Positions 18,241 to 28,546 of a DNA stretch of 64,000 nucleotides are shown here, in pieces. Under the pieces are notes generated by a model. It had not been told where the DNA came from. It ran no database searches and worked only from the letters and a program-made list of their open reading frames with translations. The position numbers were made by a program, and so were the translations under genes. Position 1 is the first letter of the stretch; every line of letters starts with the position of its first letter. The stretch is from Liopterus haemorrhoidalis (lineage: Eukaryota > Arthropoda > Insecta > Coleoptera > Dytiscidae), in the NCBI GenBank assembly GCA_963971575.1, contig OZ020613.1:50400250-50464249 (forward strand), given 5' to 3'.

Positions 18241-21200
18241 TCACACATAAAACAGTAAGTTCGATTCTCTCAGGAAGAGTATCAGCCTGTCCATGAGTAC
18301 TCTGTCGTCACCTAAGGCAACTGACAGGTCATAGCACAGGCCTAACCTCTCCCTGACATCCTCGAACTGTACACATTCGGTTAAAATGTGTAACACAGAC
18401 AAATCTGTGTTACACGTCTCACAGACAGGGGACTCTTCACCTCGAAGGAGGTGTCCATGGGTCCACCAACAGTGACCTATACGAAGGCGTGTGATGGCGG
18501 TTTCCTCCCTGCGGTTAATCCTGCAGGAAGAACCCCATGGTTTAACGTCTCCCTTAATCTGTCGTAACTTAACGTTCTGTGTGCGGCTCCACTCATGTTG
18601 CCACATGTCTAAAACCAGATGTGTCAGATGACTCTTTGCGTCATCTGGAAAAACGAAACTCACATCAATCATAGGTCTGTGAGAGGCGGCTTTTGCAGCT
18701 GCATCTGCCGCTTCGTTGCCTTTAATACCAACATGTCCCGGTATCCAAAACAGCTCTACCCTCACATTCTGAGCATTCAGGTTGTGGAGTAGCAACCGGA
18801 TCTTTAGTACAAGAGGATGCACTGGATCTGGATCTTGGATACTGTTCAGAGCACTCAGCGAGTCCGTCAAGATAACACTTGACCGACTTTGCTCTGACGA
18901 AACAAAACACAGGGCCTTGAAAATAGCGTACAGCTCAGCAGTGTACACACTCGTTATGGAGTGCAGACGGTACTGAAACTGTTGGCGTGGATTCAAAACA
19001 ACGAACGCACACCCAACCCTGGTTCCGGATTTTGATCCGTCAGTAAAAATGACAGTATCCTCGAACCTAGGGACCAGTGTTCTTTGTAACTCATGTTGGT
19101 ATTCGATAGGCAACGTAGTATCTTTATCAAACCTAGTTAATGTGAGGTTCACAAGTGGACGCGGTAGCGTCCATGGTGGAACAGCACACAAAACGAAACT
19201 TGCCATTTCAGGCATATTAAAATCAATATCGCCCAAAATGTCGAAAGTCCTCAGACCAAAAGGCCTATTGGCTCTTGGTTTTCTGTCATATATTTCTGTA
19301 TGCCTATTTTGTAGAATAGGGTCATACGCGGGATGATCTGGCTTGGCACTGAGTGCAGCCATATACCGCAAGGATAGAATTTTACGACGATTGTACAGTG
19401 ACGGTTCGCCTGCTTCACACAGCAGGCTTAGTATTGGACTGGTGCGAAATGCACCTGTGGCCAATCTAACCCCAGTGTGATGTACAGTGTCAAGAATTCT
19501 TATCTCTTGGTGTTTAGCTGACCCATAAGCTAGACATCCATAGTCCAGCTTAGAGCGCACTAAAGAACGATATAAACGCAACATGACAGTGCGGTCTGCA
19601 CCCCATGTCTTGTGACTGAGGACCCGCAACAAATTGAGCGACTTTTGGCATTTTTTCTTGACGGACAAAAAATGTGCCCGCCAAGATAGACGGCTATCGA
19701 ACACGAGACCCAGAAATCTGGCCGTATCGGCAAATGGTAACTGTGCTCCATTTAGTGTGAGTGTAGGATTGGGATGTACACCCCTTTTCCTACTAAAATG
19801 GACACATACAGTTTTGCTGGTCGAGAATTTAAAGCCATTTTCGGTTGCCCATGTATCGAGACGATTGATAGTCAGCTGAAGCTGACGTTCGATTGTACTA
19901 GTCTTTTGTCCGGCGACAAAGATACCAATGTCGTCGACAAATATCGAACTCTGTACAGGTAATCGAATACATGAAGCTGCACCGTTAATGGCAATTAAAA
20001 ATAGCGTAACGCTCAGTATGGAGCCCTGTGGGACCCCATTGTCCAGTGCGAACATTTGTGACAAGGTATTTCCGATCCGCACCCTGAAGCGCCGGTTCGA
20101 CATGAAGTCTTTTATAAAGAACATCAAGCGTCCCCGGAGACCCCAGGAATGCAGAGTACGGAGAATACCATAAATCCATGCAGTGTCATAGGCTTTCTCA
20201 ATATCGAAAAACACAGCTACCAGGTGTTTGTTTTCAACGAAAGCATTCCTGATAGCTGTCTCTAGTCTGACCAGATGATCTGCTGTTGAGCGGTGACGGC
20301 GAAAGCCGCACTGTGTGTTGGCCAGCAAGTCGTTTGATTCTAAAAACCAAATCAGACGCTTGCTGATCATTCGCTCCATGAGCTTGCAGAGACAACTGGT
20401 CAGTGATATTGGTCTATAGCTAGAGGGCAACTGTTTATCTTTCCCGACTTTGGGGATAGGAATTATATGAGATTCCTTCCACTTGGTCGGGCACTTGCCC
20501 TCAGTCCATATCCTGTTATAGACATTCAAAAGCCTAGACTTAGATGATTCCGGAAGATTTCGGATCATACGATAATGTATCGCATCTGGACCAGGAGAGC
20601 TATCCTTACACTTTGACATCGCGCTATCTAGCTCTTCACGAGAGAAAAGCAGGTTGTATACCTCGTCATTCCTAGAAAAGAAGTTTAGAGGTATAGATTC
20701 GAGGCCTGCTTTACGAGTTAGAAACTCGGGTGAATAATGTTCAGAGCTAGAATTGAACGCAAAATTAGATGCCAAAGTGTTAGCAATTTCGACCGCTGAG
20801 GTAACTACGTTACCATTTACCGATAGACCAGCAATGGCTGTAGCTGTATTTAGACCGGATATTTTCCGGACCTTCTCCCAAAGTTTGGCCACTGGAGTGG
20901 CAACTGTAACGGTGCATACGTATTTGCGCCATGATTCGCGCTTACTTTCTTTCACAATCCTCTTAGCACGGGCTTTCGCTCGTTGGAAGGCTATCATGTT
21001 TGTCTCTGTTGGACAACGACGGAATGTATTGAAGAGGTGTCTCCTTTCACGTAACGCCAAGTCGCATTCCTCGTTCCACCAGGGAACGGGAACTCGACGG
21101 GGCTGAGTGGATGACAGCGGTATGCTGCTTTCAGCCGCGCTCGTGATGGAATCCGTGAAATGATTCACCTCTTCGTCTACGCTCAAGTTCGGAATATCCT

Positions 21201-21936
21201 CGTGAGAGAATGATTCTGCGAACTTGGTCCAATCTGCTTTCCGAAGAACCCACTGTGGCCAGCGGGATTCGGTAACAGTATTGAACAGAGGCCTTAAGAA
21301 GATTGGAAAGTGATCACTACCGCACAGGTCGTGATGCACGTCCCATTTGAACAACGGAGCGATGGCTCCTGAAACGACGCTAAGATCTATGGCACTGAAT
21401 GTACCCGTTGCTGCACAGAAGTGCGTGGGTCTGCCGTCGTTCAAAAAGCTCAAACTCAAATCGTTCAACATAGTCTCCAGGTGACGTCCCCGTCGATCGT
21501 TCCGCACCGATCCCCAACATACATTGTAGGCGTTAAAATCGCCTAGTAGTATGAAAGGTGGTGGGAGTTGATCGATAATGTTCACGACATCTCGGATGTC
21601 AGTTCGAACACCAGGGGGAAGGTAGATAGAACAAATCGTCACCTGGAGGGGAAGTGCAACACGAACTGCTACGACCTGCAACTCAGTGTCAATGTCTACA
21701 GGATCGTGGTACAATGTGTCTCTAACGAGAATTGCCACGCCGTCACATGCTCTTGCCCCCGTAAGGAAATCCGTGCGAAACACGGAGTATCCTCGAGGAG
21801 AGAATGTGTCGGTTTCCGTGAAATTTGTTTCCTGCAGACAAACACACGAAGGCGCTAAATTGGAGAGTAACAGTCGCAGTTCTTCGTAGCGCTGATATAC
21901 ACCGTTACAGTTCCACTGGATTAGTGGACCAGTCAT
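18241..21936 (-). CDS. Family A ORF2: endonuclease-RT-RNase H polyprotein (copy 4)
   Basis: This is a 1231-codon open frame, nearly identical to the copy 3 protein, with intact endonuclease, F-V-D-D reverse transcriptase and RNase H landmarks (T-D-G-S, A-E-L-Y, T-D-S, G-N-E-A-A-D). Its ATG overlaps the ORF1 stop in the same ATGA arrangement. Because ORF1 of this copy carries a premature stop, any activity would need ORF1 protein from another copy. The near identity with copy 3 points to recent amplification of one lineage. Confidence 0.92.
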   Translation of the reverse strand: MTGPLIQWNCNGVYQRYEELRLLLSNLAPSCVCLQETNFTETDTFSPRGYSVFRTDFLTGARACDGVAILVRDTLYHDPVDIDTELQVVAVRVALPLQVTICSIYLPPGVRTDIRDVVNIIDQLPPPFILLGDFNAYNVCWGSVRNDRRGRHLETMLNDLSLSFLNDGRPTHFCAATGTFSAIDLSVVSGAIAPLFKWDVHHDLCGSDHFPIFLRPLFNTVTESRWPQWVLRKADWTKFAESFSHEDIPNLSVDEEVNHFTDSITSAAESSIPLSSTQPRRVPVPWWNEECDLALRERRHLFNTFRRCPTETNMIAFQRAKARAKRIVKESKRESWRKYVCTVTVATPVAKLWEKVRKISGLNTATAIAGLSVNGNVVTSAVEIANTLASNFAFNSSSEHYSPEFLTRKAGLESIPLNFFSRNDEVYNLLFSREELDSAMSKCKDSSPGPDAIHYRMIRNLPESSKSRLLNVYNRIWTEGKCPTKWKESHIIPIPKVGKDKQLPSSYRPISLTSCLCKLMERMISKRLIWFLESNDLLANTQCGFRRHRSTADHLVRLETAIRNAFVENKHLVAVFFDIEKAYDTAWIYGILRTLHSWGLRGRLMFFIKDFMSNRRFRVRIGNTLSQMFALDNGVPQGSILSVTLFLIAINGAASCIRLPVQSSIFVDDIGIFVAGQKTSTIERQLQLTINRLDTWATENGFKFSTSKTVCVHFSRKRGVHPNPTLTLNGAQLPFADTARFLGLVFDSRLSWRAHFLSVKKKCQKSLNLLRVLSHKTWGADRTVMLRLYRSLVRSKLDYGCLAYGSAKHQEIRILDTVHHTGVRLATGAFRTSPILSLLCEAGEPSLYNRRKILSLRYMAALSAKPDHPAYDPILQNRHTEIYDRKPRANRPFGLRTFDILGDIDFNMPEMASFVLCAVPPWTLPRPLVNLTLTRFDKDTTLPIEYQHELQRTLVPRFEDTVIFTDGSKSGTRVGCAFVVLNPRQQFQYRLHSITSVYTAELYAIFKALCFVSSEQSRSSVILTDSLSALNSIQDPDPVHPLVLKIRLLLHNLNAQNVRVELFWIPGHVGIKGNEAADAAAKAASHRPMIDVSFVFPDDAKSHLTHLVLDMWQHEWSRTQNVKLRQIKGDVKPWGSSCRINRREETAITRLRIGHCWWTHGHLLRGEESPVCETCNTDLSVLHILTECVQFEDVRERLGLCYDLSVALGDDRVLMDRLILFLRESNLLFYV

Positions 21937-23360
21937 TTTTGTTTAGGGGAGTTACCCCGCAACCTAATGATCTTTGGTTTACCCTTAGGTTGCGGGTCAA
22001 CAGCCATTTTCTCGGCCACGGTTTCACTTGTTTGTCCAGGTGCCTTGGTGGACACACTGGACTCCTTTTTTGATTGTTTTGTTCTCACTGGTATCCAGTA
22101 AGAACCAACGGGTCCCTTATCAGTCTCCTTTTCAGGAGCGACTGATGAAGGCTTTGTAGAAGCGACCATTCTCTGGTCGCTTCTCGTTTTTGGAGAAGAC
22201 TGTGGGGTCTTCTCCTTAGGTGGTGGGGAGAACTGAGGTTGAGTGCGTTCTCCTATATGGGAGGGGGATTTATTCAGACCCGATCCCCCTGGTTGTGGGG
22301 TCTGAACACTGGTCTCTTGGACCGATTCCGCCACCTTTTCCGTGTCGGACTTTTGTGACGCAGCTGTCACTGACGTTTTTACTGTCGGACGAAGCACTGA
22401 CTCCGTCTGAGTCTGGACACTGGCTGTCTTCTTTGCAGCTACTTGTGCGAAGGATTTCGCAAAAGTGACCGGCGCAGTCTCTTTATACTTCTTCTTGGCG
22501 TCGAAATACGGTATTTTATCTTTCGTCTTGATGACCTGAATAGCCTTCTCTTCTAAGTACGTTGGGCAGTGGCGTGAAGTCGATGCATGCGCACCTTTAC
22601 AGTTCACGCAGTGTGCCGCGTTTGGACAGTTTTCAACTTCATGTTGATCCTGCCCGCAGTTGGCACAGATGGACTGTTTGCCACAACGACTAGAGGTGTG
22701 ACCATAACGCTGGCACTTGTAGCATCGCATCGGGTTGGGATAGTAGGGGCGAACGTTACAAACGTTGTACCCCACCTTAACCGATGCTGGACACCTAGTA
22801 CCAGCAAAAGATACCACCATAGATATAGAAGGCTTACCGTTTCGGGGGTTGAGTTTCCTACATTCAATGACACCTTGCGATGCCATTTCCTGCACAAACT
22901 CTTCCTCCGTAACATACGCAAGGTCACGGTCTGTAACGACGCCTCGAGAAGTATTCAGTGCCTTATGTGGCTGTACCGAGATACGATACTCGCCAAATCC
23001 TTCGCATTTCTGAAGCGTTGAGGATGCCTCAGTTTCTGCTTCAATCAATAATGTGCCATCCGACAGTTTTCTTACCGACCTGATACCAGTTGGACACGTT
23101 TTTCCCAGCGTTCGGGCAACAAAGAAGGGGGACATCTCTTTAAAAGATTTACCCTCTTCTTACACCTTCACGACAAGAAAACGAGGCACTGGCGCACAAA
23201 ACTCAACTGATCTGCTGTCTAGCTTCTTGGGAGAAGGCCTTACACATCCCTCATCGGATGACTGAGCATCACGACGAGGTCTCTTGTTTGATTTTTTACG
23301 GAGTTTACTCTCAACCTTGGCGGAATTTAAAGAAAATTGATCCCTCCGGGTAGTCGCCAT
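21933..23360 (-). pseudogene. Family A ORF1, copy 4, one nonsense codon
   Basis: This is full length and colinear with the intact 475-codon ORF1 of copy 3, except for a TAA at 23160-23162 where copy 3 has a Gln codon (CAA to TAA in the coding strand). A 66-codon N-terminal piece ends there. The rest stays open from an internal ATG at 23135 for 400 codons and keeps all three zinc knuckles. A C-to-T change of this kind is the single most likely lesion. The protein from the internal start would lack the basic N-terminus. Confidence 0.9.
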
Positions 23361-23898
23361 ACCCGTATACTAAGTTTCATCACCCTGCCATGCCCACCCA
23401 CCAGGGAGCCCCACACAGGGGACGTTGGCCGCAAACCGGCTCATTGCGCCAGGCATGTCAGGATGATATAGCATCGGGGGAAGTAGTCACGGGCTGCTCG
23501 ACCCGCTCGAGAACCAGTAGTAGCCAACTCTGGAACCGGGCGAGCTGCATCCGCTCCCACAGACCCCCGAATACTTGTCTAGTGGCACGGCATTACCCCG
23601 GCATCCACGATCCAGTAGTGGAGCCACTCTATTCATGAACCGTGACACCAGCCGATTGACTGAGCTGACCAGACTCAGCCTCCCGTTTTACCGAATCCGA
23701 GGCCAAAGAAGGCGTGTTGGGATCGTACTGTCCGCGGGCAGCAGTCTCCCTCAACCGACCAGGACCCTCTTCTCCGGCGTTACGGGTCTCCACGCACGGC
23801 AAACACGTGGGTAGGAATTTAAGTGGGAGATCAAAGAGACAACAGATAAGCCTATTCCCACAATCGGCTTCTCTGAACTGTCTCCTCCCAAATGATAT

Positions 23899-24062
23899 GT
23901 GATTCAGGGTACGTGGGATCATCAGGCCCAAAAGCTCTTTATGGTCAGGTGATGCGACCATTATGAACTTCCCTTGCGTGATTGAGGGTACGCGGGATCA
24001 TCAGGCCCGAAAGCTCGACAAATGGCCAGGTGTTATGGCCATTATGAACTTCCCCTGCGGGG
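23899..24062 (-). repeat. Two tandem repeats at the 5' end of family A copy 4
   Basis: Units at 23899-23977 (79 bp) and 23978-24062 (85 bp) align over most of their length. They share GTGATT, GGGATCATCAGGCCC, AAAGCTC and CCATTATGAACTTCCC. They occupy the extreme 5' end of the element and are absent from copy 3, which is truncated just inside them. Repeated 5' units in non-LTR elements often carry the internal promoter; that role is inferred. Confidence 0.75.
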
Positions 24063-24606
24063 CAAACCGAAGAAGACGAGGAAGTACGCGGCGAAACCTA
24101 TCGCCTCCAACTTCCCCCTTTCTCCTATCCATCCTCATCTTCAATCATTACCCCAGACGCCTCGCAAACGTCTGAAGTTCTGATTCATTACTTGTCATTA
24201 TTCACCTCATTTTGTATTGTTATCTCATTTTTCATATCTCATTATCTGGTTCTGTATTAATTGTTGTTTGTATATTCATGTTCTTCATCATTTTCTACCT
24301 GCGCGCCGGTAATCCGTTTACCTGGCTGTTTGTACTGCACTTTTCTATCTTTTAAATTCTTTTAATAAATATCTTACAACAATATTATGTATTTCATCTT
24401 AACAAATACCTTCGTCACCCTTACTTTTCAGAGCGCTTGATAATTGGCCGGTGCTTCACACCGAGCGGCATATTGACGGAACCCTGCGACTGAGCTAGCT
24501 AGGGTAAAGTGCGCACGAGTGAGGACATCACCGAGACGGTTTTGCACCACCACTGTCTCGTCCTCCTGCGGGTGTACCTGCGGATCATCTCCGAGGGTTC
24601 TCCCCC
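24063..24606 (+). pseudogene. X, copy 1, 3' part: end of coding remnant and 3' region with polyadenylation signal
   Basis: After the target-site duplication, the frame containing E-L-F-G-A-E-T-P continues to a TGA at about 24176. It passes F-P-L-S-P-I and ends K-R-L-K-F. The X locus at 37100-37263 has F-S-L-S-P-I and the bases for K-R-L-D-F before a TGA, so the C-terminus is shared. An AATAAA lies at 24364-24369. About 110 bases further, TGAGCTAGCTAGGGTAA resembles TTGAGCTAGCCAGGTAA near 37499 in the second locus. The sequence then switches abruptly to Polinton penton coding sequence near 24607. Confidence 0.5.
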
Positions 24607-25249
24607 GTGACAATAGGTTTGATAAGTTTTCAGACTTATAATTCGATACCCAACGTTCATGAAAGTAACAATAAATTTCATTATGATAATGGTGAAATTA
24701 CAACCATACCTGAAGGTTCTTGTGAAATTGCTGATATCAATAATTATCTACGATTAGCGTTAGGTGATCCGAATGTAGAAGATATATTTCATTCAGATAC
24801 ACAGTTTGATAATAAAACAAAACACACATTTAACTTACGCGGTAACACAAACACATCGAAATTTGAATTGTTAAGTTCTAGCGAAATAGATTTTACACAT
24901 AGCGATAGTATTGGTAGTATGCTAGGTTTTTCAAAGAGAATTTTATCCCCCAATAAAGTTCATACGGCTGATGATATTGTAAATATAATTACGGTTGATA
25001 CTATACAGATCGACTGTAATATCGTGACAGATTCATATATAGATAATAAATTGTCACATACATTACACGAGTTTTATCTGGGAGTTCCGCGGGTATAAAT
25101 TAGTGGAAGTACCTCAAAATATCATTTACTTGCCGATCGCTGTCAGAGAAATACGTAATATAACGCTAACTATTCGCGATCAATCAAATAGACTAGTGAA
25201 CTTTAGAGGTGAAAACATTTCAGTTAAATTACATTTTAAAAAAATATAA
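24607..25249 (+). pseudogene. Polinton/adintovirus penton (minor capsid) protein, 5'-truncated and frameshifted
   Basis: The protein opens with L-I-S-F-Q-T-Y-N-S-I-P-N-V, a stretch characteristic of the penton-like single-jelly-roll protein of Polintons/adintoviruses. It continues with I-G-S-M-L-G-F-S-K-R and H-T-L-H-E-F. The normal ATG is missing because foreign sequence joins at about 24606, and the apparent first codon is GTG. A one-base loss near 25090 throws the frame to a stop at 25096-25098. The conserved C-terminal part (V-E-V-P-Q-N-I-I-Y-L-P) is found in the next frame, ending at TAA 25247-25249. The role by family: vertex capsomer. It lies directly upstream of the small ORF and the major capsid gene. 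Confidence 0.82.
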
Positions 25250-25252
25250 AAA

Positions 25253-25456
25253 ATGGGTAAACTTTTCCCTCATTATACATCCCACACGAATGTTGAGATG
25301 TTTCAAAAGGCGCTTGATCGACAATCGCCATCGCGGCCTATAAAAAGGGTAATCAAACAACAAACTTGTGTTAATAGTCAATTGTCATCACCCCGATTAA
25401 CACCTGCGAACAGAGCTTTTCTTGAATCGTTAAATTACAAAGTACTAGAAAAATAA
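25253..25456 (+). CDS. Small Polinton-associated protein (67 aa) of unknown role
   Basis: A short intact frame lies between penton and major capsid genes. It starts four bases after the penton stop, and its TAA overlaps the next ATG by one base (TAATG). The protein is basic, with P-S-R-P-I-K-R-V-I-K in the middle, and has no transmembrane stretch. Its tight packing with capsid genes suggests a minor virion or assembly function, but I do not recognise the family. Survival without stops in an otherwise broken unit may simply reflect its small size. Confidence 0.55.
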   Translation: MGKLFPHYTSHTNVEMFQKALDRQSPSRPIKRVIKQQTCVNSQLSSPRLTPANRAFLESLNYKVLEK

Positions 25457-26118
25457 TGGCTTCCGTATTAGACGTAAAACGTGAGATCTTATTCGACAAC
25501 AGTATTAAACGCGTTGAATGGCATAATTATGAGCCCTTTTCGTCGACAAGGTATGAATCCAGTGATGTAATTAGGCTTTGCATAAATCAGCAAGACCCTT
25601 ATACGACTCCTTATGACAGTTATATTGTTATGGAAGGAAAGTTTAGTAATCCTGATAATTCTGTAATAACCGAGGTAGTAAAATTAGCTAATAATGGTTT
25701 CGCATTCCTATTTGATGAGATAAGATACGAACTATTCGGTACAGAAATTGACAAAAATAGAAACGTGGGGGTCACAAGCACCATAAAAGGATATATTTCA
25801 ATCGGATCTGACGAGAAATCTGTTTACGATACCGCTGGATGGAATAATTGAAAAATTATAAATTCAACCACGGGGGAATTTATAGTATCAATTCCTCCAA
25901 AATTATTGTTAGGTTTCGCTGAAGATTACAATAAGGTGATTATAAATGCTAAGCAGGAAATCATTCTTGTTCGAACTAGAAACGATAACAATGTGTACAT
26001 TAATGCAACTGAATTAAAAGTAAATATATTTAAAGTTCAATGGCGTATCAAACATGTATATCCTAGCGATAAAGAGAAATTGAATTTACTGAATATTCTT
26101 AATAATAATCAACTATTA

Positions 26119-28546
26119 TAACGAACACCGTACGCTGCCGTTTAATATGTGATGCGTAATAAAACGCCAAAGACAAGTTGAATCGTGTTTGCTATTTTAT
26201 AGCCCAACTTATTGTGTATTTTATAGTCATTTGAAGCCAAATTGTCAGTATTATCTAATACGTCTTATCGTGTACATCGTTGAGTTGTAATAAACAAAGA
26301 AATAGCATATATAAATATTTACAGTTACAATAGGTAAGATAAAAAGGTAAATATTATAAAAAATAAGTAAAAATTATATTTAAACTAAAAATTTTATTTA
26401 TTTATTTGTTAAATTTATTTTTACGTAGAAAATGATTCGAAGAATATTAACCGACAAAGAACTCGCTGACATAGTAGAAGAATATATGGAAGAGGAAGAA
26501 AACGAAAATGTCCTAAGTAGTGGGGAAAGTGATGTTGAATCGGAAGTATCAGGTGACGAAATTATAGATATTTGCTCTGAAGATGAAGCAAATATCACAA
26601 TCAATGATCATGATGACATAGAAGATAATTCGACAAATGATTTCAACTGGGAATATTTACCGACGTGGACGCCCCAATTATACAACTTTGTTGAAGAAAA
26701 TTATAGTGGAATTCAGAATGAAGATATTGGTGAGGAATCTACTGCTCTTTCCATTTTTCAACTACTTATGTACGAAGAACTTATTAGTAAAATAATATCT
26801 GAATCTAATAAATATTATGAACAAACTAAAAAAGATCCCGTTTTGAACAAAAACTTTAGAAACATAGAAACAGATGAGTCCATGTCTTTTCTTGGAATTG
26901 TATTACTCATGAGTAGAGTAAAAAAATTGCAAATTCGAGAATATTGGTCAACCAATCCTTTATTAGAAACTCCTATGTTTTCCAAAGTCATGAAAAGAGA
27001 TAGGTTCAGTTTTATTATGCAAATGTTACATTTTTGTGACAACGAAGAAGAGACAAACGATGTATTACGTAAAATTAGTTCTGTAGCTATAGCATTGAAG
27101 AAAACTTTTCAGAATATTTTACCCCATATGAAAACTTGCGTATTGATGAAAGTTTATTATTGTTTAAAGGCAGATTACACTTTAAACAATAAATTCCTTC
27201 CAAGAGGAGTAGATTTGGGATAAAAATGTTTCTGATCTGTGATTGTAAAACGGGTTACGTATTAGATTTTATAATATATAGTGGTTCCACCACTCAGATA
27301 ACAGATAAGAATCCAGAAGTTGGTAAGTCGGGGAAAATTGTCCTAACATTAATGGAAAAATATAAACACAAAGGTCATTGTTTATATGTGGACAATTGGT
27401 ACACCAGCCCATTATTGTTTAAGCATTTACATAATGAGAAAGTACATGCGTGTGGGACGGTAAAAAAAAATCGTAAGCATATGCCTGATATGTCACAAAA
27501 ATTGAAGAAAGGAGATGTAATTTTCAAAGCATCTGGTCCAATTCTTGCAATAAAATGGTGCGACAAAAGGGAGGTTCATTTATTGACAACAAAGCAAGAA
27601 ATGGCTATGACCAGAACTGAAAAAATAGACAGAGCAACGAACGAAAATATCATTAAACCAACAGCATTGATAGAATATAATCAATATATGGGTGCAGTAG
27701 ATCGATCGGATATGATGCTGAGTAGTGTGAAAAGTAAAACCATAAAATGGTATATAAAAGTATTTTTCCATCTAGTGGACCTATGCATTTTAAATTCTTA
27801 TACATTACATAATATTTTGAACAAAAATAAAGTGAGCTTAGCCGATTTCCAGTTGGCATTAGTTACAGAAATTTTCGAAAAATATAATCCGATCAATAAA
27901 TCTGTAATCGTGGGTAGACCCCATATTGATAACCCAATAAGATTGACCGGACGACATTTCATAACTAAAATTCCAACCGAAGAAGGTAGCAAACAAAAAG
28001 TTAGAAGATGCATCGTTTGTACCAAAAATAATAAAAGAAAGGAAATTTCATATCACTGTAAGGATTGTGACGCTCCTCTTTGCATTATCCCTTGCTTTGA
28101 GGATTATCATTCAAAAAGAGATTATAAAATTAATTAAAACATTTTTGTTTTATATAATTATTTTGTTAATATCTTGTTTTCTTCATATTTTTACGTGCTT
28201 CATATTTTCTTAATTTTTATATAAGTATTTCTATTTTTGAGCCAGTTTGTAAAAAAATTACTATACTAAATAATAAAAAAAATTCAAAAATAAATTAATA
28301 CATATTTATTTTTCTAACACCCTAATCAAAAAGAGAATTAAAATATTATACTTAGTAAAAACCAAGAACTTATAATTCCATCTGCTAATTTTAGAGTACA
28401 CGTAAAAGCACGTCGTTCGGTCTCAGAACTACGTGTTTTTTCCCGGTAATTTGACGCTAACGACGAAGACCGTACGAACACGGAACCCCTTAAAATCGCC
28501 CGGCATACGGGCATCTGCAGTAAAAAAATGGCCCGGGCTGAAAGGG
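26119..28546 (+). mobile_element. piggyBac-type transposon inserted in the capsid gene
   Basis: The right end reads GGCCCGGGCTGAAAGGG followed by TTAA (28547-28550). Seen from the element's outside this is a canonical piggyBac terminus, TTAACCCTTTCAGCCCGGGCC. The left end does not show the matching terminus. Instead the flank is duplicated over 20 bases (26099-26118 and 28547-28566), so the left end seems to be lost or replaced. About 310 bases of AT-rich sequence precede the transposase, and about 400 follow it; I see nothing else in them. Confidence 0.8.
26432..28137 (+). pseudogene. piggyBac transposase, frameshifted with a nonsense codon
   Basis: An acidic N-terminus (Glu/Asp-rich to about residue 75) is followed by the transposase core. 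The first frame closes at 27223. The correct reading leaves it by a one-base shift near 27122 and shows I-D-E-S-L-L-L-F-K-G-R, with a TAA just after (27189-27191). The second frame (27226-28137) has the other catalytic landmarks, V-D-N-W-Y-T-S-P and A-V-D-R-S-D-M. It ends in a Cys-rich domain with C-I-V-C and C-K-D-C pairs, as expected for piggyBac C-termini, which bind the transposon ends. All three catalytic Asp are still recognisable, but no continuous protein can be made. Confidence 0.85.

Larger units (their letters stand above)
17924..24062 (-). mobile_element. Family A non-LTR retrotransposon, copy 4 (full length)
   Basis: This is the only copy with both ends defined. A perfect 14-bp target-site duplication, CAAACCGAAGAAGA, flanks it at 17910-17923 and 24063-24076. 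The 3' tail of AACT repeats is at the low-coordinate end. The 5' UTR of about 700 bases (24062 to 23361) ends in two imperfect tandem repeats. The length is 6139 bp. ORF2 is open; ORF1 has one nonsense codon. It inserted into X. Confidence 0.95.

Noticed and set aside
24428..24681. Short minus-strand ORFs near the X/Polinton junction
   Set aside because: They run antisense to the penton gene and across a junction, with no conserved motif.
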